From NCBI GenBank assembly GCA_005804885.1, contig SYOX01000047.1:1-53921 (forward strand): DNA of 53,921 nt. Direction: 5' to 3'. This DNA comes from Pseudomonadota bacterium. GTDB lineage: Bacteria > Myxococcota_A > Bradymonadia > Bradymonadales > GCA-2716585. Numbering within the stretch: position 1 is the stretch's first letter; every line of letters starts with the position of its first letter. Both the position numbers and the translations under genes were made by a program. This document shows, piece by piece, positions 7,463 to 16,385 of this stretch. Under the pieces are notes generated by a model. The model worked only from the letters and a program-made list of their open reading frames with translations, made no database searches and was not told the origin of the DNA.

Positions 7463-9067
7463 TCAGAGGGTGGAGGCGGCGGCCTCGGCGACCATGTGGC
7501 CGAGGGTGGCGATGAGGAGCTGCGGTGGGAGGCCGAGGGAGGTGGGCAGGAGGGAGGCGTCGGCGATGAAGAGGCCGGGGCAGTGGTGGTGAGCGCCGTG
7601 GGGGTCGACGACGGAGGAGGCGGGGTCGAGGCCCATCCAGAGGGTGGAGGAGGGGTTGGTGGAGGTGAGCCTGGGGTTGTGGGGTCCGAGGTTGTCGGCG
7701 TCGATGGTGTGGAGGTCGTCCTCGTTGGCGATCCAGAGGGGAGGGGAGAGGGGGAAGAGGACGCGGCGCGCGCCGGCGGCGAGCAGGAGGCGGGCGGCCT
7801 CGCGCATGCCGAGGGCGAGCTGTTGGAGGTCGCCCTCGTCGAGGCGGTAGCGCATGTGGACGCGCTCGCCGCGATCGGTGACGATCCGGCCGGAGGTCTG
7901 GTCGTGGACGAGGACGTGGATGGAGGCCATGCGGGGGTAGAGGCGCATCATGGCGGCGAGCTCGGGTCCGAAGCCGGGCAATGAGAGGGCCATGAGGGCG
8001 GGGTGTGCGAAGCCGCTGGCGAGCCAGACGCGGCGCTGGGAGCCGGGGGTGGGGTCGAAGAGCTCGGTGCACTCGACGGCCTGGGGGAGGCCGAGCCAGC
8101 CGCGGACGGGCTCGTCGTCGGGGCCGTCGAAGATCCCGATGACGGCGGCGGAGGGGTTGAGGTGGAGGTTGTTGCCGGCCAGGCCGTGAGGGTCGGGCAG
8201 GTAGCTGCGGCGCAGGATGGAGAAGGAGGCGGAGGCGCCCCCGGCGACGATGACGAGGGGGGCGTGGATGACGAAGGGTGCCACGTCGATCCGGGTGCGC
8301 GGGTCGACGGCGTAGCCGCTGACGCCGCAGACGGCGTCGCCAGCGCGCTGGACGCGGTCGACTCGGGCCTCGACGAGCAGGCGCCCGCCGGCCTTGAGGG
8401 CGCGGGGGATGTGGACGCGGGCGGCGTTGAGCTTGGCGTCGTTGGGGCAGCCCAGGGCGCAGAGGCCGGAGGCGCGGCAGCCCTCGCGGCTGTGGCGCAT
8501 CAGGCCGCCGGCGTAGCCGAGGCGTTGCATGCCGTCGAGGAGCTTCTGGTTGTTGGTGTTGACCAGGGCGGGGTCGATGGGGGCGACGCCCATCGTGCGC
8601 TCCATGGCGGCGAGCCGGTCGGTGAAGCGCGCCGAGGCCAGCTCGGTCAGCCCCCACCGGTCGGCCCAGTGCTGGAGGATGGGGGTCGGGGGTCGGTGGG
8701 CGAGGTTGCTGCTCAGGAGGGTCGATCCTCCGACGCCGCGGCCCTGGAAGACCGTCACGCCGAAGTCCTCGCTGCCACGGCCGCCAGCCTCGGCCAGCAG
8801 GGAGGGCCAGGTGGTCGAGGATCGGCCGCTCATCAGCTCGGGCGCGACGTGGCTGCCGAGTTCGACGGCCAGGACGTCGACGCCGGCCTCGGCCAGCGCG
8901 CAGAAGGCGGCGGCGCCGCCGGCCCCGGTCCCGATGACGAGGGCCTGCGCGGAGAGCTTGATGGCCCGGCCGCCGTCGGCCGCGGCGACGGCCGAGGAGA
9001 TCCCCTCGGGCAGCGGGGCCATGTCGTCGCCCCGAGGCGAGCGCGGATCCGGGCGATGGTGCGTCAA
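7463..9067 (-). CDS. GMC family FAD-dependent oxidoreductase
   Basis: A 534-residue glucose-methanol-choline-type flavoenzyme. It has an N-terminal FAD motif VIGTGAGG at about 44-51, the GMC signature region GRGVGGSTLLSSN at about 109-121, and the C-terminal flavin segment GLFIADASLLPTSLG near 500. I prefer the TTG start at 9067, which has a strong GGGAGGGAG ribosome site 7-8 bases upstream; the in-frame ATG at 9022 has only a weak one. Two normally conserved active-site positions are replaced. The His of HPMGTxxMG is Asn471 (NPSSTLWMG), and the Asn of NPQLT is Pro514 (PPQLLI). The substrate is probably an alcohol or sterol-like compound, but the substitutions cast doubt on ordinary catalysis. 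It lies 31 bp after the small-subunit gene, so the two are likely co-transcribed. Confidence 0.85.
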   Translation of the reverse strand: MTHHRPDPRSPRGDDMAPLPEGISSAVAAADGGRAIKLSAQALVIGTGAGGAAAFCALAEAGVDVLAVELGSHVAPELMSGRSSTTWPSLLAEAGGRGSEDFGVTVFQGRGVGGSTLLSSNLAHRPPTPILQHWADRWGLTELASARFTDRLAAMERTMGVAPIDPALVNTNNQKLLDGMQRLGYAGGLMRHSREGCRASGLCALGCPNDAKLNAARVHIPRALKAGGRLLVEARVDRVQRAGDAVCGVSGYAVDPRTRIDVAPFVIHAPLVIVAGGASASFSILRRSYLPDPHGLAGNNLHLNPSAAVIGIFDGPDDEPVRGWLGLPQAVECTELFDPTPGSQRRVWLASGFAHPALMALSLPGFGPELAAMMRLYPRMASIHVLVHDQTSGRIVTDRGERVHMRYRLDEGDLQQLALGMREAARLLLAAGARRVLFPLSPPLWIANEDDLHTIDADNLGPHNPRLTSTNPSSTLWMGLDPASSVVDPHGAHHHCPGLFIADASLLPTSLGLPPQLLIATLGHMVAEAAASTL

Positions 9068-9098
9068 GGCTCTCCCTCCCAGTGGATCGCGGCCCGCG

Positions 9099-9695
9099 TC
9101 AAGCGCGCGGGGTGGCAGCGGCCTGCGCCAGCGACTGTCGGAGCGCCTCGGGCAGGCCGGGGTTGTCGGCGGGGTTGTAGCCGATGGCCGCCCAGGTGTC
9201 GGGCCTGGACCAGTAGCCCACGGCGCACACCCCCTTGAGCACGCCGAGGACCGCGCGCCGGGGCGGCAGCGCCGACTCGGCCCACGCCCTCAAGACCTCG
9301 TCCTGTGCGCTGGGCGAGAGGGCGGTGAAGCGCAGCCGCTCGGGCCCGAGGACGCGGGGGCTGACCTCGACCAGCGCGATGAGGAAGCCGAGCTGATCGC
9401 GGGCGTCCGGCGGCAGGGCCTCGATGTAGCTGCGGGTGGCCTCGAAGGCCCCGGCCTCCTCGGGCGTGGGCAGGTCGTCGCCGTCGGGCCTGCACAGGCG
9501 GCTCTGGAGGGCCTCAAGCGAGCGGGACTGCCAGGGGGCGAGCTCGCCGCGAGCGCGCGGCAGCCGCTCGCCGAGCATCCCCGCCGCGATTCGGGCGGCC
9601 CCATGAAGGCCGACATCCTGGACGCGCTTGATGGCGGCGGCCTCGCGGTCGACCACCTGCTGAACCCTGTCCCAGATGATCCTCCCCCAGCCCAT
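9099..9695 (-). CDS. Gluconate 2-dehydrogenase subunit 3-like protein
   Basis: A 198-residue protein. The ATG at 9695 was chosen for its AGGGGG ribosome site; the longer frame to 9797 lacks one. The C-terminal half has the look of the subunit-3 family that accompanies GMC dehydrogenases. It contains a helical 'FLIALVEVSPRVLG' stretch, 'FTALSPSAQDEVLRAW', and the closing 'GYWSRPDTWAAIGYN', typical of those subunits. No Tat or Sec signal is seen, unlike many family members. The position directly upstream of the GMC gene supports a two-subunit complex. The assignment rests on motif shape and context, so it is moderate. Confidence 0.6.
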   Translation of the reverse strand: MGWGRIIWDRVQQVVDREAAAIKRVQDVGLHGAARIAAGMLGERLPRARGELAPWQSRSLEALQSRLCRPDGDDLPTPEEAGAFEATRSYIEALPPDARDQLGFLIALVEVSPRVLGPERLRFTALSPSAQDEVLRAWAESALPPRRAVLGVLKGVCAVGYWSRPDTWAAIGYNPADNPGLPEALRQSLAQAAATPRA

Positions 9696-9789
9696 CGATC
9701 CCCCTGTCGAACAGCCGTCGCCCTGAGCGCCAATCACCCCTATAATGCCCCGAGGCTCGTCGCGTCGAGTCGTCACCCGGAGATTGCCG

Positions 9790-10776
9790 ATGATCACTCG
9801 ACATCACCAGCCTTCCAATGGTCAAGGCTGGCGCCTGGCGCTCAAGCAGTGCTTCGATCCCGACACGCTCGTCAAGGGTCGTCGCCCCCTCGTCATCGTC
9901 CCCGGCTACGGGATGAACACCTTCATCCTGGGCTTCCACCCCACCGGCCTGTCGATGGAGGCCTTCCTGGTCCAGGCCGGCTTCGAGGTCTGGTCGATCA
10001 ACCTGCGTGGGCAGGGCGACTCGACGCGGGAGGGCGGCGAGAGCCGCTACGGCTTTCGGGAGCTGGCCCTGGTGGATCTGCCCTGCGCGCTGGAGGTGGT
10101 GCTGCGCGAGTGCCGCACCGGCGCCGTCGCGGCGGACCTGATCGGTTGCAGCCTGGGCGCCTCCATCGTCTACGCCTACCTCGCGCACCACTTGAGCGAT
10201 CACAAGGCCGGCTCGGTCGTCTCCATGGGCGGCCCGCTGCGCTGGGACAAGGTCCATCCGGCCGTCCGCCTCATCTTCACCTCGCCGCGGCTGGCCGGCG
10301 TCGTCCCGATCCGGGGCACCCGGCGGCTGGCGCGGCTGGCCATCCCGCTGGCCGTGCGCGTGCCCCCCTTGCTGTCGATCTACATGAACGTCGATCAGAT
10401 CGATCTGAGCCAGGCCGATCAGCTCGTGCGGACGGTCGAGGATCCCAACCGCCGCCTCAACCGCCAGATCGGCCGCTGGATCCACGCCAGGGATCTCGTC
10501 GTCGGCGGCGTCAACGTCACCGATGCGCTCGGCGGCCTGAAGGGGGTCCCGATCCTGTGCGTGCTGGCCAACGGCGACGGCATCGTCCCGCCGGAGGCGG
10601 CCCTCTCCGTCGCCCGCGCGCTGCCGGCCGGCGAGGACGGCCGACAGCGGGTCGACATCTTGAAGGTCGGCACGGACAAGGACTGGTTCGCCCACGCCGA
10701 TCTCTTCATCAGCCGGCTGGCTCAGGAGCAGGTCTTCGCGCCGCTGGCCGACTGGCTCATTCATCGCCCCAGTTGA
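9790..10776 (+). CDS. Alpha/beta-fold hydrolase
   Basis: A 328-residue soluble hydrolase. The ATG at 9790 follows a GGAGA site; the upstream frame to 9745 is Arg-rich and unlikely. Visible features: strand and oxyanion region LVIVPGYGMNT (34-44), SINLRGQGDS, nucleophile elbow GCSLGAS with Ser121, acid Asp263 in NGDGIVPP, and His302 in WFAHADLF. This gives a complete Ser-Asp-His triad. It may be a lipase, esterase or polyhydroxyalkanoate-synthase relative; the substrate is unknown. It diverges from the GMC/subunit-3 pair across 94 bp, so the three genes may belong to one lipid- or sterol-related pathway (inference). Its last 20 bp overlap the convergent kinase gene. Confidence 0.8.
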   Translation: MITRHHQPSNGQGWRLALKQCFDPDTLVKGRRPLVIVPGYGMNTFILGFHPTGLSMEAFLVQAGFEVWSINLRGQGDSTREGGESRYGFRELALVDLPCALEVVLRECRTGAVAADLIGCSLGASIVYAYLAHHLSDHKAGSVVSMGGPLRWDKVHPAVRLIFTSPRLAGVVPIRGTRRLARLAIPLAVRVPPLLSIYMNVDQIDLSQADQLVRTVEDPNRRLNRQIGRWIHARDLVVGGVNVTDALGGLKGVPILCVLANGDGIVPPEAALSVARALPAGEDGRQRVDILKVGTDKDWFAHADLFISRLAQEQVFAPLADWLIHRPS

Positions 10777-13156
10777 GGTCCTCGTCGACGCTGATCCGCT
10801 CGTAGTGGGCGTCGATCTCGTCGAGGTGATCGTGGAGCGTGCCCGAGGCGCTGTAGAAGGCCTGCTTGATCAGCGCCGCGCGCCGGTGGAGCGCGTCCAG
10901 GTCGCCGAGCAGCGCGAGCTGGTGCTCAAGCACGGGGATGAGCAGGGGCTGGGTGAAGGTGTAGGAGAGCCCCGCGCGCCACGCGTGCCCTTCGGCGCGG
11001 TGCTGGGTGAGCAGATCGGCGCGCAGCAGCGCGCCGAGCAGATCGTCGAGGACCTCGGCGGCCTGGCCGCTCTGCTCAAAGGCGCGGATCAGGATGCCGC
11101 GGGGGATGATCTGGCCGAGCACGGCGCAGAGCTGGAGCAGCGCCTCAAGCTCCTGGCCGAAGGGGTGATTCTTGCACAGCGCGATCACCGGGGCGCAGAT
11201 CGGGGCGATGAGCTCGGCGGGCAGCGGCAGCTCGGCGTCCTGCCTCAACCCGACGCCGTCGATGGTGTTGGTCAGCAGATCCTGGTCGCGCAGCGCCCTG
11301 GACAGCGCCGCGATGTAGCGGGGGTTGCCCTGGCTCGCCCGGGCGATGGCCGAGACGAGCCCCACGCTGATGGCGCCGTGGCCGAAGGAGTCGCCCAGCT
11401 CGGCGCCCAGCGCGAGGCGGGCCAGCGCCTCGGCCTCCTCCTGAGCGAGCCGCTCCAGGCTCACGGGGGAGATGCAGGGGTGGCGCAGGCGCATCTCCAC
11501 GAGCCAGGCGCTGAAGGGGGCGTCGAGCCCGAGGGTGTCTCGCTGCACGGTGCAGGCGAGGGCGAGCCGGCAAGGGACGCGGTCGATGAGGTCGGCGAGG
11601 TGGGCGATGCCGGCGCGCGCGATCTCGCCGGCGTGCTGCAGGTCGTCGAGGCACAGGAGCATCGGGGTGTGGGCGGCGGCCTCGACGATCAGGGCGGCGG
11701 CGGCGCGCAGGGCCTTGTCGGTGCAGGGGGCGGCGCCGCACAGCGCGCGCAGGCCGTCGAGGGCGTCGTCCTGAGCCGGCGGCCCAGTCGGGGGCGTGTC
11801 CGAGCGGGCGAGGGCCTCAAGGCAGCCCCTGAGCGCCTCGGCCGCGAGCGCGGGCTCGGCGGCCCGGTCGACGCCGAGGGCGTCCTTGAGGGCCTCGGCG
11901 AGCGCATAGGGGGCGGTGGGGTGGTAGGCGTCGGCGCCCGAGAGGATGTTGGGGGGCAGCTCGGCCTCCTCGACGAGCCACTGCGCGAGGCGGGTGCGCC
12001 CCAGCCCCAGGACGCCGCCGATGAGGATGACGACGCCCCTGGCCTGATCGAAGGCGCGATGGACGGCGCCGAGGAGGCGCTCCCGGGTCTTGCGATGCCC
12101 GACGAGGGGCAGCCTGTGGGGCGCGACGAACAAGGCCTGGCTGGCGCCGAGGGAAGGCGGCCGCCACAGGTCGCTCTCTCCATCGAGGAAGTCGTTCCCA
12201 TGGATTTCGCCAGTTGTAGCCTCATCAGATTGAGAAACTCGCTGGAGTTGAGGTATCTCCTGGGTGGTCAAGCCCGGGACGACGACCTGGGCGCGGCGCA
12301 GCGCGTCGAGGGTCTGCTGGAGCGGCCCGAGGCTGTTGAGGGCTTCGAGCAGCGCCAGGCCGTCGGCGGGCCTGTCGCCGGCCTCCTTCCGGGTCGCGCT
12401 CCTGAGAAGCTCGCCGAGCGTGGACTGGGCCAGCCGGGTCGGCAGCGGAGGCAGCGGCTCGATGACGTGGCCCCGGTAGAGGCCGTCGAAGCGCTTGCCG
12501 GAGTAGGGGGAGCGGCCGACGAGCATCTCGTACAGGATCAGCGCGGCGCTGTAGATGTCGGCCGCCGGCGTGATCTCGCTGCCGAGGAAGTGCTCCGGGG
12601 CCAGGTACTCCGGCGTCCCCATCAAGGTCTGGCGCGCCTCTCCCACGAGGCGCGCGATGCCAAAGTCGAGCAGCTTGACGAAGTCCTCCTCGCCGTGAAG
12701 ATCGAGCAGGAAGATGTTCTCGGGCTTCAGATCGCCGTGGATGATGCCCAGCGAGTGGGCCTCGGCCAGCGACTTGGAGATCTGGCGGGCGATGTGGACG
12801 GCCACGCGAGGCGACAGGATCCGATCGCGCTTGAGGCGCTGGCGCAATGTCTCGCCGTGGAGCAGCTCGGTGACGAGGTAGAGGTGGCCCTCCGGCGTCT
12901 CGCCGTAGTCAAAGAGGGTGATCGTGTTCGGGTGGCTCAGCCGGCTGGTGTGCAGCGCCTCGTTGTGGAAGGACTTTCCGAAGTCGAAGCCCTCTCTCGT
13001 GTGGCTCGGCGACAGGATCTTGAGCGCGACGTGCCGGTTGACGCCCCGCTGGACCGCGCGGAAGACCACCCCGAAGCCGCCGCGCCCGATCTCCTCAAGG
13101 AGCGTGTAGCGGCCCGCGATCGTGTCGCCGGGCTGGTGGATCTGGCTCTCGGTCAA
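10757..13156 (-). CDS. Ser/Thr protein kinase fused to an AAA/STAND-type ATPase region
   Basis: 799 residues, no membrane helix. Kinase domain 14-270: Gly loop GRGGFG (24-29), VALK (Lys46), catalytic loop HGDLKPEN (140-147, Gly replacing the Arg of HRD), DFG (164-166) and APE (186-188). Loss of the RD arginine usually means activity does not depend on activation-loop phosphorylation. After a linker, residues ~345-560 form an ATPase region. Its P-loop reads GGVLGLGRT, with Arg387 replacing the essential Lys, and the Walker B is MLLCLDDLQ (499-507). The rest is helical. This resembles myxobacterial kinase-ATPase signalling proteins, with a probably degenerate nucleotide site. The start is a TTG at 13156 with a weak ribosome site. 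It diverges from the zinc-ribbon/TerB gene. Confidence 0.86.
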   Translation of the reverse strand: MTESQIHQPGDTIAGRYTLLEEIGRGGFGVVFRAVQRGVNRHVALKILSPSHTREGFDFGKSFHNEALHTSRLSHPNTITLFDYGETPEGHLYLVTELLHGETLRQRLKRDRILSPRVAVHIARQISKSLAEAHSLGIIHGDLKPENIFLLDLHGEEDFVKLLDFGIARLVGEARQTLMGTPEYLAPEHFLGSEITPAADIYSAALILYEMLVGRSPYSGKRFDGLYRGHVIEPLPPLPTRLAQSTLGELLRSATRKEAGDRPADGLALLEALNSLGPLQQTLDALRRAQVVVPGLTTQEIPQLQRVSQSDEATTGEIHGNDFLDGESDLWRPPSLGASQALFVAPHRLPLVGHRKTRERLLGAVHRAFDQARGVVILIGGVLGLGRTRLAQWLVEEAELPPNILSGADAYHPTAPYALAEALKDALGVDRAAEPALAAEALRGCLEALARSDTPPTGPPAQDDALDGLRALCGAAPCTDKALRAAAALIVEAAAHTPMLLCLDDLQHAGEIARAGIAHLADLIDRVPCRLALACTVQRDTLGLDAPFSAWLVEMRLRHPCISPVSLERLAQEEAEALARLALGAELGDSFGHGAISVGLVSAIARASQGNPRYIAALSRALRDQDLLTNTIDGVGLRQDAELPLPAELIAPICAPVIALCKNHPFGQELEALLQLCAVLGQIIPRGILIRAFEQSGQAAEVLDDLLGALLRADLLTQHRAEGHAWRAGLSYTFTQPLLIPVLEHQLALLGDLDALHRRAALIKQAFYSASGTLHDHLDEIDAHYERISVDEDLNWGDE

Positions 13157-13242
13157 GGCTTCGCTCGCTTCGCCCGCGCGTCATGGTTTATCTTCGATCC
13201 CAGGCGGGCGCTCTGAGCCCGCTGCTCAGAAGGGTCGATGTC

Positions 13243-14364
13243 ATGGCATTGTGCCATGAGATGCGGATCTTGATCCATGCCACTGACCGAGGCGGCGCCG
13301 TGTCTGAACACTTCGAGATCCTGGCCGATTGCCCTCACTGCCGCGTCGAAGGCGCAGTCGTCGAGGTCTACGACCACGGCGAGGCCTGCTGTCACTTCGG
13401 CGTCCCGGTCGAGTCTCGCTGCCGCCTGTGCCTGCGCCAGACCCGCGGTCGAGCGCGCGGGCCCAAGGACCCCGAGACCGACGACACCGGCTCGCAGGGC
13501 GGCGCGGTGGCGCGCGTCGACCACCTCATGACCGAAGAGCGCTGCCCGTCCTGCAAGGCGCCCATCGACGACGGGGCGCGCCAGGGCCTCGTGTGCGGCG
13601 CGTGCGCCCTGTCGATCGCCGTCGAGGTGGTTCAGGAGCCCCTGGACCTGGGATCGCGGGCCGCCCTGGCGTCGGCGCTGTTCCGCTGGGCCCAGGAGGA
13701 GGGCTACGAGAGCGCCGAAGAGATGCTGGAGGTGTCCTTCGAAGGGATCTCGCTGGAGACCTTCGAGGACCGCATCCAGAAAGGGGAGCGCGTCGAGACG
13801 ACCTTCGACGTGCTCGGCTTCCTCTTCGCCCACATGGGCGGCGCAGGAGGCGCCGCCGGGGGCCAGCCCTCCTTGGGGCAGCCGCGCCTGACCGCCGGTC
13901 GCATCCACGGCCCCGCCGAGGAGATATGGGGCTCCGCGCCGACGGCCCGCATCCAGCTGCCGACGGGGAGGATGCCGCATCGGCGCAACAGGGCGCTGGC
14001 CCTCATCAGCGTGATGGCCGCCGACGGGACCACCCGACCGCTGGAGCGCCAGTTCATCGATCGGATGCTGGCCGCCGATGACCTCGATCCCTTGAGCGAC
14101 GACGAGATCAAGATCCGCCGCCCCCACGAGGTCGGCCCCGTCGGCCCGCTCAAGGATCGTGAGGCGCTGGTGGAGGCGATGCTGGAGGTGGCCCACATCG
14201 ACGACGAGCGCGACGAGACGGAGATCCGCCTGATCCGCGCGTTCGCCCGGCACTGGGGCGTCGATCCGGCCCGTATCGACCGCTGGCTCAAGGCCCACGA
14301 GCTGCGCAGCTCCTCGCGCCTGACCCGCGCCCTGGTCAAGGTCAAGGCGCTCTTCCTGGCTTGA
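13243..14364 (+). CDS. Zinc-ribbon and TerB-like domain protein
   Basis: About 373 residues from the ATG at 13243 (AAGGG site 8 bases upstream). The ATG at 13183 would lie only 27 bp from the divergent kinase start, and a GTG at 13300 is also possible. The N-terminal third carries four CxxC knuckles: C30/C33 and C60/C63, then C101/C104 and C118/C121, enough for two zinc sites. The C-terminal region ~243-355 is an all-helical TerB-like domain with the typical acidic pattern (VMAADGTTRPLERQFI, then AHIDDERDETE). TerB folds bind Ca2+ or act in membrane-associated stress and phage-defence modules. Its role here is unknown. The divergent kinase suggests a signalling link, and a second TerB-like gene lies at 19821-20249. 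Confidence 0.65.
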   Translation: MALCHEMRILIHATDRGGAVSEHFEILADCPHCRVEGAVVEVYDHGEACCHFGVPVESRCRLCLRQTRGRARGPKDPETDDTGSQGGAVARVDHLMTEERCPSCKAPIDDGARQGLVCGACALSIAVEVVQEPLDLGSRAALASALFRWAQEEGYESAEEMLEVSFEGISLETFEDRIQKGERVETTFDVLGFLFAHMGGAGGAAGGQPSLGQPRLTAGRIHGPAEEIWGSAPTARIQLPTGRMPHRRNRALALISVMAADGTTRPLERQFIDRMLAADDLDPLSDDEIKIRRPHEVGPVGPLKDREALVEAMLEVAHIDDERDETEIRLIRAFARHWGVDPARIDRWLKAHELRSSSRLTRALVKVKALFLA

Positions 14365-14630
14365 GAAGCTGCCCGGAGACCGAAGGCCGTCGGTGTGGGG
14401 GTCCAAAGCAGCCATCTGCGGCTCGGGCTCATTTGAGCGCGGCGCTGCCTCGGGCGGGGCGCAGCCCCAGGCCTCCATCGTCCAACCCGCATCGGTCCAC
14501 CTTCACCCTCCTGCAACTCGCCCTTTCATTCCTGGACAGCTTCTGAGTCGATCGCCTGGCGCTGGCGGGCTGGACAAGGTCGCGTCGATCCGCGACAACC
14601 GGGGACTGGTTCAGTCGACAGGAGAGGTCC

Positions 14631-15593
14631 ATGGATCCAGAGAGCCCCCCGACGCAGCTCAACGAGACAGTCCGGCAGATCGTGTCGCAGTTCGAGCAGG
14701 TGATCGCCAACATCGAGCGGGTGATCGTCGGCAAGACGGACATCATCCGCAAGGTGATCACGTGCATGACGGCCAAGGGCCACACGCTCCTGCTCGACGT
14801 GCCGGGGGTGGGCAAGACGGTGCTGGCGCGCTCCATCGCGGCGTCGATCCACGGCACCTTCAAGCGCATCCAGTTCACGCCGGATCTGCTGCCGATGGAC
14901 ATCACCGGCACGAACGTCTTCAACCTGCGCAAGAAGGCCTTCGAGTTCCAGCCCGGGCCCGTCTTCGCCAACATCCTGCTGGCCGACGAGATCAACCGGG
15001 CCACGCCCAAGACCCCGGCGGCGCTGCTGGAGGTCATGGGCGAGGGCCAGGTGACGGTCGAGGGGATGACGCACACGATGGAGCCGCCCTTCCTGGTCAT
15101 CGCGACGATGAACCCGCTGGAGCACGACGGGACCTACCCGCTGCCGGCCGCGCAGCTCGATCGCTTCTCGATGCGCCTGTCGATGGGCTACCCGCCGGCG
15201 GAGGCCGAGCTGCGGATGCTGGACATCCACCTGGGCCACAACGTCGCGCTCGACGGCCTCGAGCCGGTGATCTCGTGCGAGGACTTCTTGCGGTGGCAGC
15301 AGACCGTGCCCTACATCTACACCTCGGACTCGGTCAAGCGCTACGTCGTCGATCTGGTCACCACGATGCGCAACGACACCAACTGCCTCCAGGCCGTCAG
15401 CCCGCGCGCGACTCTGATGCTGATGCGCACCGCGATGGCCGCCGCGATGCTCCAGGGCCGCGATCACGTCACCCCGCACGACATCCAGCTCGTCGGGCCG
15501 GACGTCCTGGCCCACCGCCTGATCGTCTCGGGCAACCGCAGCCCCTACCGCTACGTCCAGGACACGATGGCCAAGGTCCCCATCCCGCGCTGA
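14631..15593 (+). CDS. MoxR family AAA+ ATPase
   Basis: A 320-residue cytoplasmic chaperone-like ATPase. ATG at 14631 with AGGAGAGG just upstream. Walker A is DVPGVGKT (56-63) and Walker B is ILLADEINRA (115-124). Sensor 1 lies in FLVIATMNP and the arginine-finger region in AAQLDRFSMRL, followed by the lid domain. MoxR proteins usually assist maturation of metal-containing or von Willebrand A proteins and sit beside DUF58 and vWA genes. None is visible here: upstream is the TerB protein gene and downstream, 5 bp away and convergent, an aquaporin. The partner is therefore unknown. Confidence 0.93.
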   Translation: MDPESPPTQLNETVRQIVSQFEQVIANIERVIVGKTDIIRKVITCMTAKGHTLLLDVPGVGKTVLARSIAASIHGTFKRIQFTPDLLPMDITGTNVFNLRKKAFEFQPGPVFANILLADEINRATPKTPAALLEVMGEGQVTVEGMTHTMEPPFLVIATMNPLEHDGTYPLPAAQLDRFSMRLSMGYPPAEAELRMLDIHLGHNVALDGLEPVISCEDFLRWQQTVPYIYTSDSVKRYVVDLVTTMRNDTNCLQAVSPRATLMLMRTAMAAAMLQGRDHVTPHDIQLVGPDVLAHRLIVSGNRSPYRYVQDTMAKVPIPR

Positions 15594-15598
15594 GGCGG

Positions 15599-16333
15599 TC
15601 AGCAGCACCCGCTGGCGTCTCGGGTCACGCCGCCGCACCGCAGGGTGTGGTAGAGCGCGGCGCCCACGGCGGCGCCCACCAGCGGCCCGACGACGTAGAT
15701 CCACATCGACGACAGGTCGCCGCTGACGAGCGCGGGGCCGAGCGAGCGGGCCGGGTTCATCGAGGCGCCCGTCAGCGGCCCGCCGAAGAGCGCGTCCAGC
15801 GCCACGGCGCCCCCGATGGCCAGCCCCGCCATGCTGCCCTCGGCGCGTGAGTCCGTGGCGACGGCCACGATGACGAACATCAAGATCAGGCTCATGATCG
15901 CCTCCAGCGCGAGGGCCTGCCAGGGGCCGACCGCGGGCAGCGTCGCCCCGAGGTTCGCCTGCGGGCCGATCAGCGCCGAGAGCGCCAGCGCGGCCAGGAT
16001 CGCGGCGAGGCACTGCGCCGCGGCGTAGGCCGGCACCTGACGCCAGGGGAAGCGCCCGATGAGGGCGAAGGCGACCGTAACGGCCGGGTTGAAGTGGGCG
16101 CCGCTGATGTGCCCCGTGGCCAGGATCATCGCCATGACCGCGAGCCCGAAGGTCAACGCGATCCCCGCGTGGGACACCGCGCCCCCCGAGACCGCGTCGC
16201 TCATGATCGCCCCACACCCGGCGAAGACCAGCGCGAAGGTCCCCACCCCTTCGGCCAGGAGCTTGCGGCCCAGCGCGCCGATCGCGGTCCTGTCCGGGCT
16301 CGCGATGAGATCCTGGATTGCGATGTCGCTCAT
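15599..16333 (-). CDS. MIP family channel (aquaporin-like)
   Basis: A 244-residue inner-membrane protein with six hydrophobic helices and two half-helices. Both NPA motifs are intact, in SGAHFNPAVTV (NPA 82-84) and GASMNPARSLGP (NPA 193-195). It conducts water or small neutral solutes. The selectivity position that is His in AqpZ appears not to be His here, so water specificity is uncertain. ATG at 16333 follows GAGGGAG. The C-terminus ends with Cys residues (SGCC), which is unusual. A perfect 10-bp inverted repeat sits 53-78 bp upstream of the start and overlaps a TTGACA hexamer. Confidence 0.9.
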   Translation of the reverse strand: MSDIAIQDLIASPDRTAIGALGRKLLAEGVGTFALVFAGCGAIMSDAVSGGAVSHAGIALTFGLAVMAMILATGHISGAHFNPAVTVAFALIGRFPWRQVPAYAAAQCLAAILAALALSALIGPQANLGATLPAVGPWQALALEAIMSLILMFVIVAVATDSRAEGSMAGLAIGGAVALDALFGGPLTGASMNPARSLGPALVSGDLSSMWIYVVGPLVGAAVGAALYHTLRCGGVTRDASGCC

Positions 16334-16385
16334 GAAGGCTCCCTCAAGGTCTTCTGGCCGAGCCCTCGCGGCTCGCCCCTTGTCA

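Noticed and set aside
10805..13216. 803-codon plus-strand frame opposite the kinase-ATPase
   Set aside because: No motif or signal; the minus frame has a full kinase domain.
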